A DNA stretch of 41,863 nucleotides from an uncultured Microbacterium sp. (lineage in GTDB: Bacteria; Actinomycetota; Actinomycetes; Actinomycetales; Microbacteriaceae), in NCBI GenBank assembly GCA_913774845.1, contig CAJYJO010000007.1, forward strand, positions 1-41,863, in the 5' to 3' direction. The notes beneath the pieces are model-generated. The model was not told the DNA's origin, did not search any database, and was given only the letters and a program-made list of their open reading frames with translations. The first letter of the stretch is position 1. Every line of letters starts with the position of its first letter. Made by a program: the position numbers and the translations under genes. Of this stretch, positions 8,775 to 19,463 are shown one piece after another.

Positions 8775-10955
8775 TCAGCGGATGCTGTTGTCGTCACCGC
8801 CGCGCGCGGGCGCCGGGATCGACTTCTGCATCTGCACGAGGAACTCGACGTTCGACTGGGTCTCTTTGAGCTTGCCGAGCACGACCTCGAGAGCCTGCTG
8901 GGGCTCGAGGCCGGCCAGCGCACGGCGGAGCTTCCAGGTGATCTTGACCTCGTCGTTCGACAGCAGCATCTCTTCGCGGCGGGTGCTCGACGCGTTGACG
9001 TCGACGGCCGGGAAGATGCGCTTGTCGGCGAGCTGACGGTTCAGGCGCAGCTCGCTGTTTCCGGTGCCCTTGAACTCCTCGAAGATCACGTCGTCCATCT
9101 TGGAGCCGGTCTCGACGAGGGCGGTGGCGAGGATCGTGAGCGATCCGCCGTTCTCGATGTTGCGCGCGGCGCCGAAGAAGCGCTTGGGCGGGTACAGCGC
9201 CGAGGCGTCGACACCACCGCTGAGGACGCGACCCGAGGTGGGCGCGGCGAGGTTGTACGCACGGCCGAGGCGGGTGATGGAGTCGAGCAGCACGACGACG
9301 TCGCGACCGAGCTCCACGAGACGCTTGGCGCGCTCGATCGCGAGCTCGGCGACGGTGGTGTGGTCCTCGGCCGGACGGTCGAACGTCGAGGCGATGACCT
9401 CGCCGCGCACGGTGCGCTGCATGTCGGTGACCTCTTCGGGGCGCTCGTCGACGAGCACGACCATGAGGTGGACCTCGGGGTTGTTCGTGGCGATCGCGTT
9501 GGCGATCTGCTGCAGCACGATCGTCTTACCGGCCTTCGGGGGCGCGACGATCAGGCCGCGCTGGCCCTTGCCGACGGGGGCGACCAGGTCGATGATGCGC
9601 TGCGTCAGCTTCTCGGGGCCGGTCTCGAGGCGCAGACGCTCCTGGGGGTACAGCGGCGTGAGGTTGCTGAACTCGACGCGAGCGGCGGCGTCGTCGACCG
9701 ACAGGCCGTTGATCGAGTCCACCTGCACGAGCGCGTTGTACTTCTGGCGCCCCTGCTGCTCGCCCTCACGGGGCTGCTTGATGGCGCCGACGACCGCGTC
9801 GCCCTTGCGCAGGTTGTACTTCTTGACCTGGCCGAGCGAGACGTAGACGTCGCTCGGGCCGGGCAGGTAGCCCGTGGTACGCACGAAGGCGTAGTTGTCG
9901 AGCACGTCGAGCACACCGGCGATCGGGACGAGGACGTCGTCTTCGCCGATCTCGGTCTCGAACTCGTCGCCCGTGCTGTTCTGGCCGCGGCGCTTGTTGC
10001 GCTGACGGTTGCGGCTGTTCGCCGAGCCCTGCTGCTGCTGCGCCTGCTGACCGTTCTGAGCGTTGTCGCGCTGGGCGTTGTCGCGCTGCCCGTTCTCGCG
10101 CTGCGCGTTGTCGCGCTGAGCGTTCTGCGGCGTTGTCTCGGCCTCTTCGGCCGGGGCGGCGTCGGTCTTCTCGGCGGCGTCGGCCTTGTTGCGGTTGCGG
10201 TTGCGCGATCGGCTGCGACCGCGGCCGCGCGACGGGGTCTCGTCGCTGTTCTCCGCCTGCTCTGCGGCGGGGGTCTCGGATGCCGTCGCCTCGGCCGCTT
10301 CGTCGGTGGGGACGTCGGCTGCCGCGGGCGCCTCATCGGCGGCGGGGGCGACCTGGTCGACGGTCGGCGTCTCGGCGGCGGCCTCGGCGTCGGTGGCGAC
10401 GTCGGCCGCGGTGGTGACGGGGGTGGTCGCGTCGTCGGCGACGACGGCGGTGTCGGCCGCGGCGGCCTCCTCGGCGGCAGCCGCTTCGGCCGCAGCGGCT
10501 TCGGCGGCAGCGGCCTCGGCGGCGGCCTTCTCTTCGGCCGTGGGGCTCTTGGCGCGGCGCGGGGCGCGCTTGCGCGGGGCGCGAGCGGGCTTCTCGGGCG
10601 CGGCCTCCTCGGCGGGTGCCTCCACAGCGGCGGCGGCCGGGGCCTCGGGCTCGGTCGCGGAAGCCTCGGCGGCGGGCGCCTCGGGCTCGGCCTGCTCGGC
10701 GGCCGGGGCCTCGGGCTCGGCGGGCGCCTCGTCCGCGGGAGCCGCCGCGGCCTCGCCGGCGGCAAGGGCGTCGTCGGTGAACAAGGCCTCCGGCTGCTCG
10801 GCGGCGGCCTCGTCGGCATCCGGGGCGGCGGCGCCCTCGGTCTGCGCGGCGCTGCCGGTGTCGGCGCCCTCAGGGGCGACCGTCGGCTGCTCGTCGGCGG
10901 GGGTTTCGGCGCCCTCGGGCGCGTCGACGGGCTGGGTCTCGGAGATGGACTCCAC
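8775..10955 (-). CDS. rho: Transcription termination factor Rho with long disordered N-terminal extension
   Basis: 726-residue hexameric RNA helicase/ATPase. The first 240 or so residues are Ala/Glu/Pro-rich low complexity; then comes a basic Arg/Asn/Gln-rich stretch ([13 protein letters not shown]) with near-repeats of QRDNAQ, and the ordinary Rho core starts near residue 340. The core has the cold-shock-like primary RNA site, Walker A (APPKAGKTI), Walker B ([16 protein letters not shown]) and the GTGNSEL/R-loop region. The usual N-terminal helical Rho_N domain is not recognisable. The GTG start follows GAGGAG, and an in-frame TGA just upstream rules out a longer form. Confidence 0.96.
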   Translation of the reverse strand: MESISETQPVDAPEGAETPADEQPTVAPEGADTGSAAQTEGAAAPDADEAAAEQPEALFTDDALAAGEAAAAPADEAPAEPEAPAAEQAEPEAPAAEASATEPEAPAAAAVEAPAEEAAPEKPARAPRKRAPRRAKSPTAEEKAAAEAAAAEAAAAEAAAAEEAAAADTAVVADDATTPVTTAADVATDAEAAAETPTVDQVAPAADEAPAAADVPTDEAAEATASETPAAEQAENSDETPSRGRGRSRSRNRNRNKADAAEKTDAAPAEEAETTPQNAQRDNAQRENGQRDNAQRDNAQNGQQAQQQQGSANSRNRQRNKRRGQNSTGDEFETEIGEDDVLVPIAGVLDVLDNYAFVRTTGYLPGPSDVYVSLGQVKKYNLRKGDAVVGAIKQPREGEQQGRQKYNALVQVDSINGLSVDDAAARVEFSNLTPLYPQERLRLETGPEKLTQRIIDLVAPVGKGQRGLIVAPPKAGKTIVLQQIANAIATNNPEVHLMVVLVDERPEEVTDMQRTVRGEVIASTFDRPAEDHTTVAELAIERAKRLVELGRDVVVLLDSITRLGRAYNLAAPTSGRVLSGGVDASALYPPKRFFGAARNIENGGSLTILATALVETGSKMDDVIFEEFKGTGNSELRLNRQLADKRIFPAVDVNASSTRREEMLLSNDEVKITWKLRRALAGLEPQQALEVVLGKLKETQSNVEFLVQMQKSIPAPARGGDDNSIR

Positions 10956-11108
10956 GAGTGCTCCTCAGAAAATGAAACGTGATCAGATCGCGCGTCGCCG
11001 TGCAGAACGCAGACGAAGGACACCAGCGGTTCGGGAGACTGCAGCCGATACCGGGTTCGCGATGTGTTGCGGACTTCGCAGGTGGTGCAGAGGCTCAGAT
11101 TCGCGAAG

Positions 11109-12041
11109 TTACGCGGAACCCTCTGCGTTTTTCACTGTACCACCCTTGACGTCGACGGCGAGCATGAGCGCCTGCCACGGGGTGTCGACCACGGATGCCG
11201 TAAGATCCGCCGCCGCGAGTCGCTGCCCCGGCCCGTCGGCGAGCACCAGGACGCTCGGACCGGCGCCGGAGACGACGGCCGCGAATCCCGCCGCGCGCAG
11301 CGAGCGCACCAGGAGATCGGTCTCGGGCATCGCCTGCGCGCGATAGTTCTGGTGCAGCTTGTCTTCGGTGGCCGCCATGAGCAGCTCGGGGCTCTGGGTC
11401 ATGGCTGCGATCAGCAGGGCCGAGCGCGAGACGTTGAACACCGCGTCCTCGCGCGGCACCTGCAGCGGCTGCAGGCTGCGAGCGACGGCCGTCGACATCG
11501 TGAAGCTCGGCACCAGGACGAGCGGAGACACACCGCGGTGCACGATGAGCTGCTTGTGCTGCGGGCCCTCGGCATCCATCCACGCGATCGTCAGACCGCC
11601 GAACAGACCGGGGGCGACGTTGTCGGGGTGGCCCTCCATCTCGGTGGCCAGGCGCAGCAGGTCGACGTCGCTGAACGAGACCTCGCCCTCGAGCAGACCC
11701 TTGGCGGCCAGGATGCCGGCGACCACGGCGGCCCCCGACGACCCCATGCCGCGCCCATGCGGGATGACGTTTCGCGCGGTCAGTCGGAGGCCGGGAAGGG
11801 TGCGGCCGACCGAGGCGTAGGTGTGCGCCATGGCGCGCACGACGAGGTGCGTGTCGTCGCGGGGCACGTCGACGGCGCCCTCGCCCTCGACCTCGATCTC
11901 GAGCCGGTCGCCGTCGAGCTGCTCGACCTCGAGCTCGTCGTAGACGCTCAGCGCCAGGCCGAGGGTGTCGAAACCGGGTCCGAGGTTGGCGCTGGTGGCG
12001 GGGACGCGGACCGCGACCCGTCGACCGGGGCCTGAGCTCAC
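11109..12041 (-). CDS. thrB: Homoserine kinase
   Basis: 310-residue GHMP kinase that phosphorylates homoserine for threonine synthesis. Near the N terminus is [17 protein letters not shown], the ATP loop is [17 protein letters not shown], and the C-terminal substrate motif is [12 protein letters not shown]. The GTG start overlaps the thrC stop as GTGA, so translation is coupled. The last of the four-gene lysine/threonine cluster. 153 non-coding bases then lead to rho. Confidence 0.96.
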   Translation of the reverse strand: MSSGPGRRVAVRVPATSANLGPGFDTLGLALSVYDELEVEQLDGDRLEIEVEGEGAVDVPRDDTHLVVRAMAHTYASVGRTLPGLRLTARNVIPHGRGMGSSGAAVVAGILAAKGLLEGEVSFSDVDLLRLATEMEGHPDNVAPGLFGGLTIAWMDAEGPQHKQLIVHRGVSPLVLVPSFTMSTAVARSLQPLQVPREDAVFNVSRSALLIAAMTQSPELLMAATEDKLHQNYRAQAMPETDLLVRSLRAAGFAAVVSGAGPSVLVLADGPGQRLAAADLTASVVDTPWQALMLAVDVKGGTVKNAEGSA

Positions 12042-13120
12042 GCGGTCACCGGCTGCAGGTCGAGCACGGAGGCGACCTCCGTCGTCGTGGCGTCGACGAC
12101 CGTCGGCGAGACGTCGGTGCCGTCGGCGCGGCGCAGGGCCCACTGGGGGTCCTTCAGGCCGTGACCGGTGACGGTGAGCACGACCTTGGCACCGGCGGGG
12201 ACGATCCCGGCCTCGGCGCGCTCGAGCAGCCCCGCGACGCTGATCGCGGAGGCGGGCTCGACGAAGATGCCGACTTCGCCGGCGAGGATCTTCTGCGCCT
12301 CGAGGATGCCGGCGTCGTCGATCGCACCGAAGTAGCCGTCGGTGGCGTCGCGCGCCTCGAGAGCCAGCTCCCACGAGGCGGGGTTGCCGATGCGGATCGC
12401 GCTGGCGATGGTCTCGGGCTGCTTGACGACCTCGCCGCGCACGAGCGGGGCGGAGCCGGCGGCCTGGAAGCCGAACATCCGCGGAACGCGCGTGGCGACG
12501 CCGCGGGCGGCCTCCTCGCGGTAGCCGCGCGAGTAGGCGGTGTAGTTGCCGGCGTTGCCGACCGGGATGAAATGGAAGTCGGGGGCGTCGCCCAGGACCT
12601 CGACGACCTCGTAGGCGGCGGTCTTCTGCCCCTCGATGCGGTCGGGGTTGACCGAGTTGACCAGGTGCACCGGGTAGTGGTCGGCGAGCTCGCGCGCGAT
12701 CTCGAGGCAGTCGTCGAAGTTGCCGCGGATCTGGATGAGGCGGCCGTTGTGCGCCACCGCCTGGCTGAGCTTGCCCATCGCGATCTTGCCCTCGGGCACG
12801 AGCACCGCCGCGGTGATGCCGGCGTGCGCGGCGTAGGCCGCGGCCGAGGCCGAGGTGTTGCCGGTCGAGGCGCAGATGACGGCCTTGGCGCCGTGCTCGA
12901 CGGCGCGCGAGAGGGCGACCGTCATGCCGCGGTCCTTGAACGACCCGGTCGGGTTCATCCCCTCGTACTTGACCCACACGTCGGCGCCGGTCCGGCGCGA
13001 CAGCGCGGGAGCGGGCAGCAGCGGGGTGCCGCCCTCGCCGAGGGTGACGACGGTGGAGGCGTCGGTGACGCCCAGACGATCGGCGTATTCGCGGAGGACT
13101 CCGCCCCAGAGGTGTGCCAT
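12038..13120 (-). CDS. thrC: Threonine synthase
   Basis: 360-residue PLP enzyme of fold type II converting O-phosphohomoserine to threonine. The PLP lysine is in [11 protein letters not shown], followed by [31 protein letters not shown] and the C-terminal [10 protein letters not shown] complete the site. Short single-domain actinobacterial type. ATG 13118-13120 is chosen because GAAGGGA lies just upstream inside the end of hom, one base separates it from the hom stop, and it gives the family N terminus MAHLWGGVL. Confidence 0.96.
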   Translation of the reverse strand: MAHLWGGVLREYADRLGVTDASTVVTLGEGGTPLLPAPALSRRTGADVWVKYEGMNPTGSFKDRGMTVALSRAVEHGAKAVICASTGNTSASAAAYAAHAGITAAVLVPEGKIAMGKLSQAVAHNGRLIQIRGNFDDCLEIARELADHYPVHLVNSVNPDRIEGQKTAAYEVVEVLGDAPDFHFIPVGNAGNYTAYSRGYREEAARGVATRVPRMFGFQAAGSAPLVRGEVVKQPETIASAIRIGNPASWELALEARDATDGYFGAIDDAGILEAQKILAGEVGIFVEPASAISVAGLLERAEAGIVPAGAKVVLTVTGHGLKDPQWALRRADGTDVSPTVVDATTTEVASVLDLQPVTA

Positions 13121-13121
13121 G

Positions 13122-14474
13122 TCAGTTCCCTTCCACACGCAGCACGGAGACCACGCGCTCGACGACGCCGCTCGCGGCGAGACGCTCGACGGTCTCGCTC
13201 AAATCCTGCTCGCGGGCCTTGTGTGTTCCGATGACCAGACGCGCGGATCCCGCGCCGGTCGCTGAGCCTGCCGAAGCGCTCGAGTCTGCGGCATCCGCGG
13301 ATGCCTCGATGACGGTCTGCTCGACGGTCGCGATCGACACGCGCCCCTCGCTCAGGATGCCGGCGACGGTGGCGAGCACGCCGGGCTTGTCGTCGACTTC
13401 GAGCGTGATCTGGTAGCGCGTGATCACGTGGCCGATCGGCACGGCCGGCAGGTTCGCGCGCGTGGACTCGCCCACGCCCACTCCCCCGGCGATGTGTCGG
13501 CGCGCCGCCGAGACGACGTCGCCGAGCACGGCCGACGCGGTCTGGACGCCGCCGGCGCCGGCGCCGTAGAACATGAGGTCGCCCGCGGCCTCGGCCTGGA
13601 CGAAGACGGCATTGTTCGCGCCGTGGACGCTCGCCAGCGGGTGCGCGCGGTCGACGAGCGCCGGGTACACGCGCACCGAGATCGACTCGGCGCCGTCCTC
13701 GGCGGTGAGGCGCTCGCACACGGCGAGGAGTTTGATGACGTACCCGGCGTGGCGGGCGGACTCGATCATCGCGGCGTCGACCGAGGTGATGCCCTCGCGG
13801 TGCACGGCATCCAGGGGAACCGTCGTGTGGAACGCGAGGCTCGCCAGGATCGCGGCCTTCTGCGCGGCGTCGTACCCCTCGACGTCGGCCGTGGGATCGG
13901 CCTCGGCGTAGCCGAGCGCCTGTGCCTGCGCGAGGACGTCCGCGAAGTCGGCGCCCTCGTTGTCCATGCGGTCGAGGATGTAGTTGGTCGTGCCGTTGAC
14001 GATGCCCATGATGCGCACCACGCGGTCGCCCGCGAGCGAGTCGCGCAACGGGCGGATGATGGGGATCGCTCCGGCGGCGGCGGCCTCGTAGTAGACCTCG
14101 GCGCCCACCTGGTCGGCCGCTTCGAACACCTCGGAGCCGTGCGTGGCGAGGAGCGCCTTGTTGGCCGTGACGACGTCGGCGCCCGAGGCGATCGCGTGCA
14201 GGACCTGCGTGCGGGCGGGCTCGATGCCGCCCATGAGCTCGATGACGATGTCGCTGCCGACGATGAGGGTCTCGGCGTCGGTCGTGAAGAGCTCGCGGGG
14301 CAAGTCGGCGTCGCGCTTGGCGTCGACGTCGCGGACGGCGATGCCGGCGAGCTCGAGCGTGGCGCCCGCGCGATCGGCGAGCTCCGCTCCGTGCTTGAGG
14401 AGCAGGTCGGCGACCTGCGAGCCGACCGCGCCGGCGCCCAGGAGCGCCACGCGCAGCGTGCGGTAGTCGGTCAT
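13122..14474 (-). CDS. hom: Homoserine dehydrogenase with ACT domain
   Basis: 450-residue NAD(P)-dependent enzyme reducing aspartate semialdehyde to homoserine. The N terminus holds the Rossmann motif [14 protein letters not shown]; catalytic-domain motifs [11 protein letters not shown] and [13 protein letters not shown] follow. A C-terminal ACT domain (about 355-450) is expected to give threonine feedback control. Unusually, a low-complexity Ser/Ala/Gly loop sits inside the ACT domain (about 390-411) and is encoded partly by a REP-like sequence. The ATG overlaps the lysA stop as ATGA. Confidence 0.96.
   Translation of the reverse strand: MTDYRTLRVALLGAGAVGSQVADLLLKHGAELADRAGATLELAGIAVRDVDAKRDADLPRELFTTDAETLIVGSDIVIELMGGIEPARTQVLHAIASGADVVTANKALLATHGSEVFEAADQVGAEVYYEAAAAGAIPIIRPLRDSLAGDRVVRIMGIVNGTTNYILDRMDNEGADFADVLAQAQALGYAEADPTADVEGYDAAQKAAILASLAFHTTVPLDAVHREGITSVDAAMIESARHAGYVIKLLAVCERLTAEDGAESISVRVYPALVDRAHPLASVHGANNAVFVQAEAAGDLMFYGAGAGGVQTASAVLGDVVSAARRHIAGGVGVGESTRANLPAVPIGHVITRYQITLEVDDKPGVLATVAGILSEGRVSIATVEQTVIEASADAADSSASAGSATGAGSARLVIGTHKAREQDLSETVERLAASGVVERVVSVLRVEGN
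13257..13278. repeat. REP-like sequence inside hom
   Basis: The plus strand reads GCTGAGCCTGCCGAAGCG here, preceded by GGTC. It differs by one base from the widespread intergenic element containing CTTCGACAGGCTCAGCGACC. It is read in frame as part of hom, giving residues of about 399-406 (SASAGSAT). No second copy was seen in the window. Confidence 0.55.
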
Positions 14475-15919
14475 TCGGTGTCTCCGTCAGATGGTGCGGA
14501 CGCGCCGCGGGACAGGGTCGAGTCGGATGCCGCGACCCCGACGTCGCGGGCGAGCAGGTCGTCGACCGTCTCGCCGCGGACGATGACGCGCGCCGCGCCG
14601 TCGCGCACCGCGACGACGGGCGGGCGGGGTGTGTAGTTGTAGTTGCTCGCGAGCGAGAAGCAGTACGCCCCCGTGGCGGGCACGGCGAGGAGGTCGCCCG
14701 GGGTGATGTCGCCCGGAAGGTACTCGGCATCCACCACGATGTCTCCCGACTCGCAGTGGTGCCCCACGACGCGCGCCAGGGCGGGTGTCACGGCACTGGT
14801 GCGCGAGACGACCCGGGCCGAGAAGTCGGCGCCGTACAGCGCGGGGCGCGCGTTGTCGCTCATGCCGCCGTCGACGCTGACGTACGTGCGGTCCAGATCT
14901 TCACCGGCGGCGACGGTCTTGACCGTGCCGACCTCGTAGAGGGTGACCCCGGCCTGACCGACGATCGAGCGACCGGGTTCGCAGGCGACGTCGGGAAGGG
15001 GGATGCCGCGGGCGGCGCACTCGTCGGCGATGGCGTCGAGGATGCCGTCGGCGATCGTCTCGATGGGCTGAGGGTCGTCGACCGAGGTGTAGGAGATGCC
15101 GAAGCCGCCGCCGACGTTCAGCAGGGGGATCTCTCCCCCGGCGAGCAGGTCGGCGTGCAGGTCGACCAGCCGCGAGGCGGACTCCCGGAAGCCCGAGGGG
15201 TCGAAGATCTGCGACCCGATGTGGGCGTGCAGACCGACGAAGCGCAGGCTCGGCAGCTCGCGGATGCGCGCCACCGCCTCGGCCGCCCCCTCGAGCGAGA
15301 AGCCGAACTTCTGGTCCTCGTGGGCGGTGGCGAGGAACGCGTGGGTCTCGGCATGCACGCCGGTGCGCACGCGCACCAGCACGCTCTGCACCGCGCCGCG
15401 GCGCTCGGCGATCGCCGCCAGGCGCTCGATCTCGATCGGGCTGTCGACGACGACCGAGCCGATGCCGATGTCGACGGCTCGCTCGAGCTCCGCCACGCTC
15501 TTGTTGTTGCCGTGGAAACCCAGCCGCGTCGGCTCGGCGCCGCCGGCGAGCGCGACCTCGAGCTCTCCGCGCGTGCAGACGTCGACCGCGAGCCCCTCGG
15601 CGACGACCCAGCGCACGACCTCGGTCGACAGGAACGCCTTGCCCGCGTAATACACACGAGCCCGGATGCCGTGCCGTGCCGCCGCGGCTTCGAAGGCCTC
15701 CCGGGTGCGACGCGCGTGGGCGCGCACCTCGGCCTCGTCGAGGACGTACAGGGGCGTTCCGAAACGGTCGCGCAGATCGAACACCGAGACGCCGCCGACC
15801 TCGACGGAGCCGTCGGCGACGCGGTGCGCCGAGGCGGGCCAGACGGAGGGGACGAGCTCGTTCGCTTCGGCCGGGGCGGTGAGCCACTCGGGCACGAGGG
15901 CGGAGTGCGAGGCGGACAC
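14471..15919 (-). CDS. lysA: Diaminopimelate decarboxylase
   Basis: 482-residue PLP enzyme of the alanine-racemase-like fold that decarboxylates meso-diaminopimelate to lysine. Lys94 in VYYAGKAF binds PLP; HAHIGSQ, NVGGGFGI, EPGRSIVG and CESGD (active-site cysteine from the other subunit) are all present. The N terminus carries about 40 extra residues, as in other actinobacteria. The start is a GTG with no clear ribosome-binding site; a TAGACT -10-like hexamer lies at 16009-16014, about 90 bases upstream. First gene of the lysA-hom-thrC-thrB cluster. Confidence 0.95.
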   Translation of the reverse strand: MSASHSALVPEWLTAPAEANELVPSVWPASAHRVADGSVEVGGVSVFDLRDRFGTPLYVLDEAEVRAHARRTREAFEAAAARHGIRARVYYAGKAFLSTEVVRWVVAEGLAVDVCTRGELEVALAGGAEPTRLGFHGNNKSVAELERAVDIGIGSVVVDSPIEIERLAAIAERRGAVQSVLVRVRTGVHAETHAFLATAHEDQKFGFSLEGAAEAVARIRELPSLRFVGLHAHIGSQIFDPSGFRESASRLVDLHADLLAGGEIPLLNVGGGFGISYTSVDDPQPIETIADGILDAIADECAARGIPLPDVACEPGRSIVGQAGVTLYEVGTVKTVAAGEDLDRTYVSVDGGMSDNARPALYGADFSARVVSRTSAVTPALARVVGHHCESGDIVVDAEYLPGDITPGDLLAVPATGAYCFSLASNYNYTPRPPVVAVRDGAARVIVRGETVDDLLARDVGVAASDSTLSRGASAPSDGDTE

Positions 15920-16102
15920 AGGGGGACCAATCGGGTTTTGCGGCGACGCGACGGCCGCGGATCACGGCTCCCACCCGCGCGGAGAGTCACGCGACGGGCA
16001 GTCCCAGCAGTCTAGGGCACCGCGTATGCCGCTCTTCTCCCGCGCCACCCCCGGCGGGGTCCCCGCGGCCGCTGCGTACCGCTCCTCAGGACAGCAGGGA
16101 GC

Positions 16103-16873
16103 TCAGCCGCAGGAGCCGTTCTCCTGCTGCGCCGGGTCGTTCAGGATGGCTCCGTCGATCGCGAACGACGCGACCACGTCGCTGCCCTGGGCCGACGTCG
16201 AGGTGAGCGTCAGCGCGCGCGGCAACCGGTCGGCGATGCAGACGCTGCGCGTCTCGAGCACGGTGTCGGCGAGCCCGCCGAGCTGGGAGCGCAGGGTGTC
16301 GGCGTCGACCTCGTTGCCGGCGAGGCGGAACGCCGAGGGTGTCAGGGTGAGCCGACCGTCGGCGGCGCCGGGCGTGAGCGAGATGCCGACGGGGATCGGG
16401 ATGCCGAGCACCGAGATGTCGGTCGCCACCGACACGTCGGGAGCGGCGACCGTGAGACCGTCGGCGGGGAACCCGTCGAGTCGACCGAGCAGTTCGCGCA
16501 GCTGGGCCTCGTCGAGACGCACCGTCGCGGTGCCGCCCGTCGCGGCGGACGCCCCGTCGATGGGCACGCCCTGCATCTCGACGCGCACATCGCCGGTGAG
16601 CGGACCCAGCGCGACGTCGTCGCTCGCGACCTGCACGTCGTCGAGACGCCCCGACACCAGCTGCGGCAGGACGAGACCGGCGATCTCCACGTCGACGGGC
16701 TGATCGGCGGGGAGGCCCACCTTCTCGACGACCAGGGTGCGCACCGTCCCGGTCACGACCGACCGCGCGAGGAACTCCGCCGCGACGACGAGGCCCGCCA
16801 GCAGCACCGCCAGCACCAGGAGCACCGCGATCCAGCGACCGGGGCGACGACGGGGGCGAGCGGCATCCGTCAT
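16103..16873 (-). CDS. DUF2993 (LmeA-like) envelope protein
   Basis: 256-residue protein with a basic N terminus (RPRRRPGRW), one membrane helix at about residues 13-36, and an extracytoplasmic domain with the DUF2993 pattern (EIAGLVLPQLVSGRLDDVQV, then DVRVEMQGVPIDG). In mycobacteria the family member LmeA supports lipomannan elongation; the role here is unknown but probably concerns the envelope. Two cysteines (about 212 and 255) could form a disulfide. It starts two bases after the argS stop and so is probably co-transcribed with it. Confidence 0.85.
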   Translation of the reverse strand: MTDAARPRRRPGRWIAVLLVLAVLLAGLVVAAEFLARSVVTGTVRTLVVEKVGLPADQPVDVEIAGLVLPQLVSGRLDDVQVASDDVALGPLTGDVRVEMQGVPIDGASAATGGTATVRLDEAQLRELLGRLDGFPADGLTVAAPDVSVATDISVLGIPIPVGISLTPGAADGRLTLTPSAFRLAGNEVDADTLRSQLGGLADTVLETRSVCIADRLPRALTLTSTSAQGSDVVASFAIDGAILNDPAQQENGSCG

Positions 16874-16875
16874 GA

Positions 16876-18540
16876 CTACATGCGCTCCGGGGCGCTCACG
16901 CCGAGCAGCGTCAGACCGTTGCGCAGCACCTGGCCGGTGGCGTCGTTGAGCCACAGGCGGGTGCGGTGCACCGGCTCGACCGGGGCGTCGCCGAGCGGGA
17001 TGACGCGGCAGTTGTCGTACCAGCGGTGGTACAGGCCGGCGAGCTCTTCGAGGTAGCGCGCGACGCGGTGCGGTTCGCGCACCTCGGCGGCGTACGCGAG
17101 GATGCGCGGGAACTCCTGCAGTGCGCCCAGCAGCGCCGACTCCGTCTCGTGGTCGAGCAGCTCGGGGGCGAACTCCGAACGGTCGACCCCGGAGGCGTGC
17201 GCGTTGCGGGCGACGTTGTGGGTGCGCGCGTGGGCGTACTGCACGTAGAACACCGGGTTGTCGTTCGTGCGCTTCTGCAGCACGTCGAGATCGATGTCGA
17301 GGTTCGAGTCCGCCGAGCTGCGCGTGAGCGCGTAGCGGGCGGCATCCACGCCGACGATCTCCACGAGATCCTCGAGGGTCACCACGGTGCCGGCGCGCTT
17401 GGACATCCGCATCGGCTGGCCGTCCCGGACGAGGTTGACCATCTGACCGATGAGCACCTGGAGGTTGACGTTCGGCTCGTCGCCGAAGGCGGCGCACATC
17501 GCCATCAGGCGCTGCACGTACCCGTGGTGGTCGGCGCCGAGCATGATGATGCACCGGTTGAAGCCGCGCTCGCGCTTGTCGAGGTAGTACGCCAGGTCGC
17601 CGGAGATGTAGGCGGGATTCCCGTCGGACTTGATGATGACGCGGTCTTTGTCGTCGCCGAACTCCGTCGAGCGCAGCCAGGTGGCGCCGTCGGCCTCGAA
17701 GATGTGCCCGAGTTCGCGCAGGCGCGCGACGGCGCGCTCGACCGCGCCCGAGTTGTGGAGATCGTTCTCGTGGAAGTACACGTCGAAGTCGACGCCGAAC
17801 TCGTGCAGCGACTGCTTGATCTCGTCGAACATGAAGTTCACGCCCAGCTCGCGGAACGCCTCCTGCTTGGCATCCGCGTCGAGGGCGTCGATGTCGCCGT
17901 CGTACGCCTCGGCGACCCGCTTCGCGATGTCGCCGATGTACGCGCCGCCGTAGCCGTCTTCGGGCGTCGGGTCGCCCTGGTGGGCGGCGACGAGGCTGCG
18001 GGCGAAGCGGTCGATCTGCGCGCCGTGGTCGTTGAAGTAGTACTCGCGGGTGACTCTCGCACCCTGCGACGACAGGATGCGCGCGAGGGCGTCGCCGAGC
18101 GCCGCCCACCGCGTTCCGCCCAGGTGGATCGGACCCGTGGGGTTCGCGCTGACGAACTCGAGGTTGATGACCTCGTCGGCGCGCGAGTCGTTCGTGCCGA
18201 AGGCCGCTCCCTGCTCGACGATCGTCTTCGCCAGGGCGCCGGCGGCCGCGGCATCCAGGCGGATGTTGATGAAGCCGGGCCCGGCGACCTCGACGCTAGC
18301 GACGCCGTCGACGGCCGCGAGGCCCGCCGCGATCTCGCCGGCGAACTCGCGCGGGTTGGCCCCGACCACCTTCGACAGCTTCAGCGCCGCGTTGGACGCC
18401 CAGTCGCCGTGGTCGCGGTTCTTCGGCCGCTCGAGAGGCAGATCGGCGGCGGTGAGGCCCTCGGACGAGCCCTCTCGTCGTGCCTCGGCGAGCGGAGCGA
18501 TGACGGCGAGTAGGGCGGCGGAGAGGGCTGCGGGATCCAT
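16876..18540 (-). CDS. argS: Arginyl-tRNA synthetase
   Basis: 554-residue class I synthetase. It has the N-terminal ArgRS additional domain, the HIGH-equivalent HLGG at 139-142 within [15 protein letters not shown], the [11 protein letters not shown] segment, and MRMSKRAG, the KMSKS counterpart. The C-terminal helical anticodon domain (DALR) ends the protein. Length is normal. The -10-like TAGACT (18550-18555) lies 9 bases before the ATG, so the mRNA is probably leaderless. Its substrate tRNA-Arg(CCG) is also encoded in this window. Confidence 0.97.
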   Translation of the reverse strand: MDPAALSAALLAVIAPLAEARREGSSEGLTAADLPLERPKNRDHGDWASNAALKLSKVVGANPREFAGEIAAGLAAVDGVASVEVAGPGFINIRLDAAAAGALAKTIVEQGAAFGTNDSRADEVINLEFVSANPTGPIHLGGTRWAALGDALARILSSQGARVTREYYFNDHGAQIDRFARSLVAAHQGDPTPEDGYGGAYIGDIAKRVAEAYDGDIDALDADAKQEAFRELGVNFMFDEIKQSLHEFGVDFDVYFHENDLHNSGAVERAVARLRELGHIFEADGATWLRSTEFGDDKDRVIIKSDGNPAYISGDLAYYLDKRERGFNRCIIMLGADHHGYVQRLMAMCAAFGDEPNVNLQVLIGQMVNLVRDGQPMRMSKRAGTVVTLEDLVEIVGVDAARYALTRSSADSNLDIDLDVLQKRTNDNPVFYVQYAHARTHNVARNAHASGVDRSEFAPELLDHETESALLGALQEFPRILAYAAEVREPHRVARYLEELAGLYHRWYDNCRVIPLGDAPVEPVHRTRLWLNDATGQVLRNGLTLLGVSAPERM

Positions 18541-18604
18541 AACCCGTCAAGTCTAGGGCGAGCGGATGAGTGCCCCGTGTGCGGCGGACGAGGGCCGGGA
18601 CGCC

Positions 18605-19408
18605 TCAGCCGATCTGCACCAGGGCCTCGTGGTCGTCGGCGCCGGCCGGCACCTCGGCGTCGAGGACGGCGTCCACCCGCATGCGTTCGAGGCCGACGTA
18701 CCCGCCGTGGTAGCTGAGGAACGCGCAGTCGGCGGCGTCGCGGCCGGTCGCGATGCGCACGAGCGAGCGGCGGTCGGCGAGCCGGGTCGCGTCGATGACG
18801 TGCCAGGCGCCGTCGAGGTACGCCTCGGCGACGGCGTGGAAGTCCATCGGCTCCAGCCCCGGGGCGTAGCACGCCGCATACCGCGCGGGCACGTCCATCG
18901 CCCGCAGCAGGGCGATGACCACGTGCGCATAGTCGCGGCAGACGCCCTGACCGCTCGTCAGGGTCGTCACGGCGCTGTCGGTGCCGAGGCTGAGGCCGGG
19001 CGTGTAGGTGACGGTGGATGCCACGAACGTCGAGACCGCGGCCAGCAGCTCCTCCCCCGCCAGTCCGCGGAACTGGCGTCGCGCCTGGGCGAACACCTCG
19101 TCGGACTGGCAGTACCGGCTCGGACGCAGGTAGGTGATCGTCTCGAGGGCGTCCGTGTGCGGGCGGGGCGCGACACCGTCGACGACCGCTTCGTAGCGAA
19201 CGGCCAGCGGCCCCTGCTCGCCGACCAGACGGTGCAGACGGCTGCCGGTGGGATCGACGATCTCGATCGGCGTCACGACGCGATCACCCTGCACGAAGGA
19301 GAGGTTCTCGCTGAAGAGGGGCACTCCTCGGGCGGCGGTGATCTGGAAGACGAGGTCGACGGACGCCCCCAGATCGAGGTCGAGTTCAGCGGTCACTCGG
19401 CGCGGCAC
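18605..19408 (-). CDS. Transglutaminase-like cysteine protease-fold protein
   Basis: 267-residue protein. The C-terminal half is a transglutaminase core with the catalytic triad visible: Cys in SGQGVCRDYAHV, His in EPMDFHAVAEAYL and Asp in AWHVIDATRLA. The N-terminal half resembles the beta-rich domain usual in bacterial members. No signal peptide is seen, so it is probably cytosolic. Members act as proteases or amide-bond enzymes; the substrate is unknown. The GTG at 19406-19408 was chosen with GAGGA about nine bases upstream; a GTG four codons later is possible. Confidence 0.82.
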   Translation of the reverse strand: MPRRVTAELDLDLGASVDLVFQITAARGVPLFSENLSFVQGDRVVTPIEIVDPTGSRLHRLVGEQGPLAVRYEAVVDGVAPRPHTDALETITYLRPSRYCQSDEVFAQARRQFRGLAGEELLAAVSTFVASTVTYTPGLSLGTDSAVTTLTSGQGVCRDYAHVVIALLRAMDVPARYAACYAPGLEPMDFHAVAEAYLDGAWHVIDATRLADRRSLVRIATGRDAADCAFLSYHGGYVGLERMRVDAVLDAEVPAGADDHEALVQIG

Positions 19409-19463
19409 CGGGCAATCCTCGCACGCTCCGGAGGGTGCTCGGCCCGCGGTGGCCGCCCCGTCC

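Noticed and set aside
9360-10982. Long plus-strand Gly/Leu-rich frame opposite rho
   Set aside because: Produced by the Ala/Glu-rich low-complexity part of rho; no start signal or family.
11088-11130. GCAGAGG/CCTCTGC inverted repeat with a following T-run near the end of thrB
   Set aside because: Stem of 7 with a loop of about 26; the T-run lies on the plus strand, where no gene ends. Too weak for a terminator.
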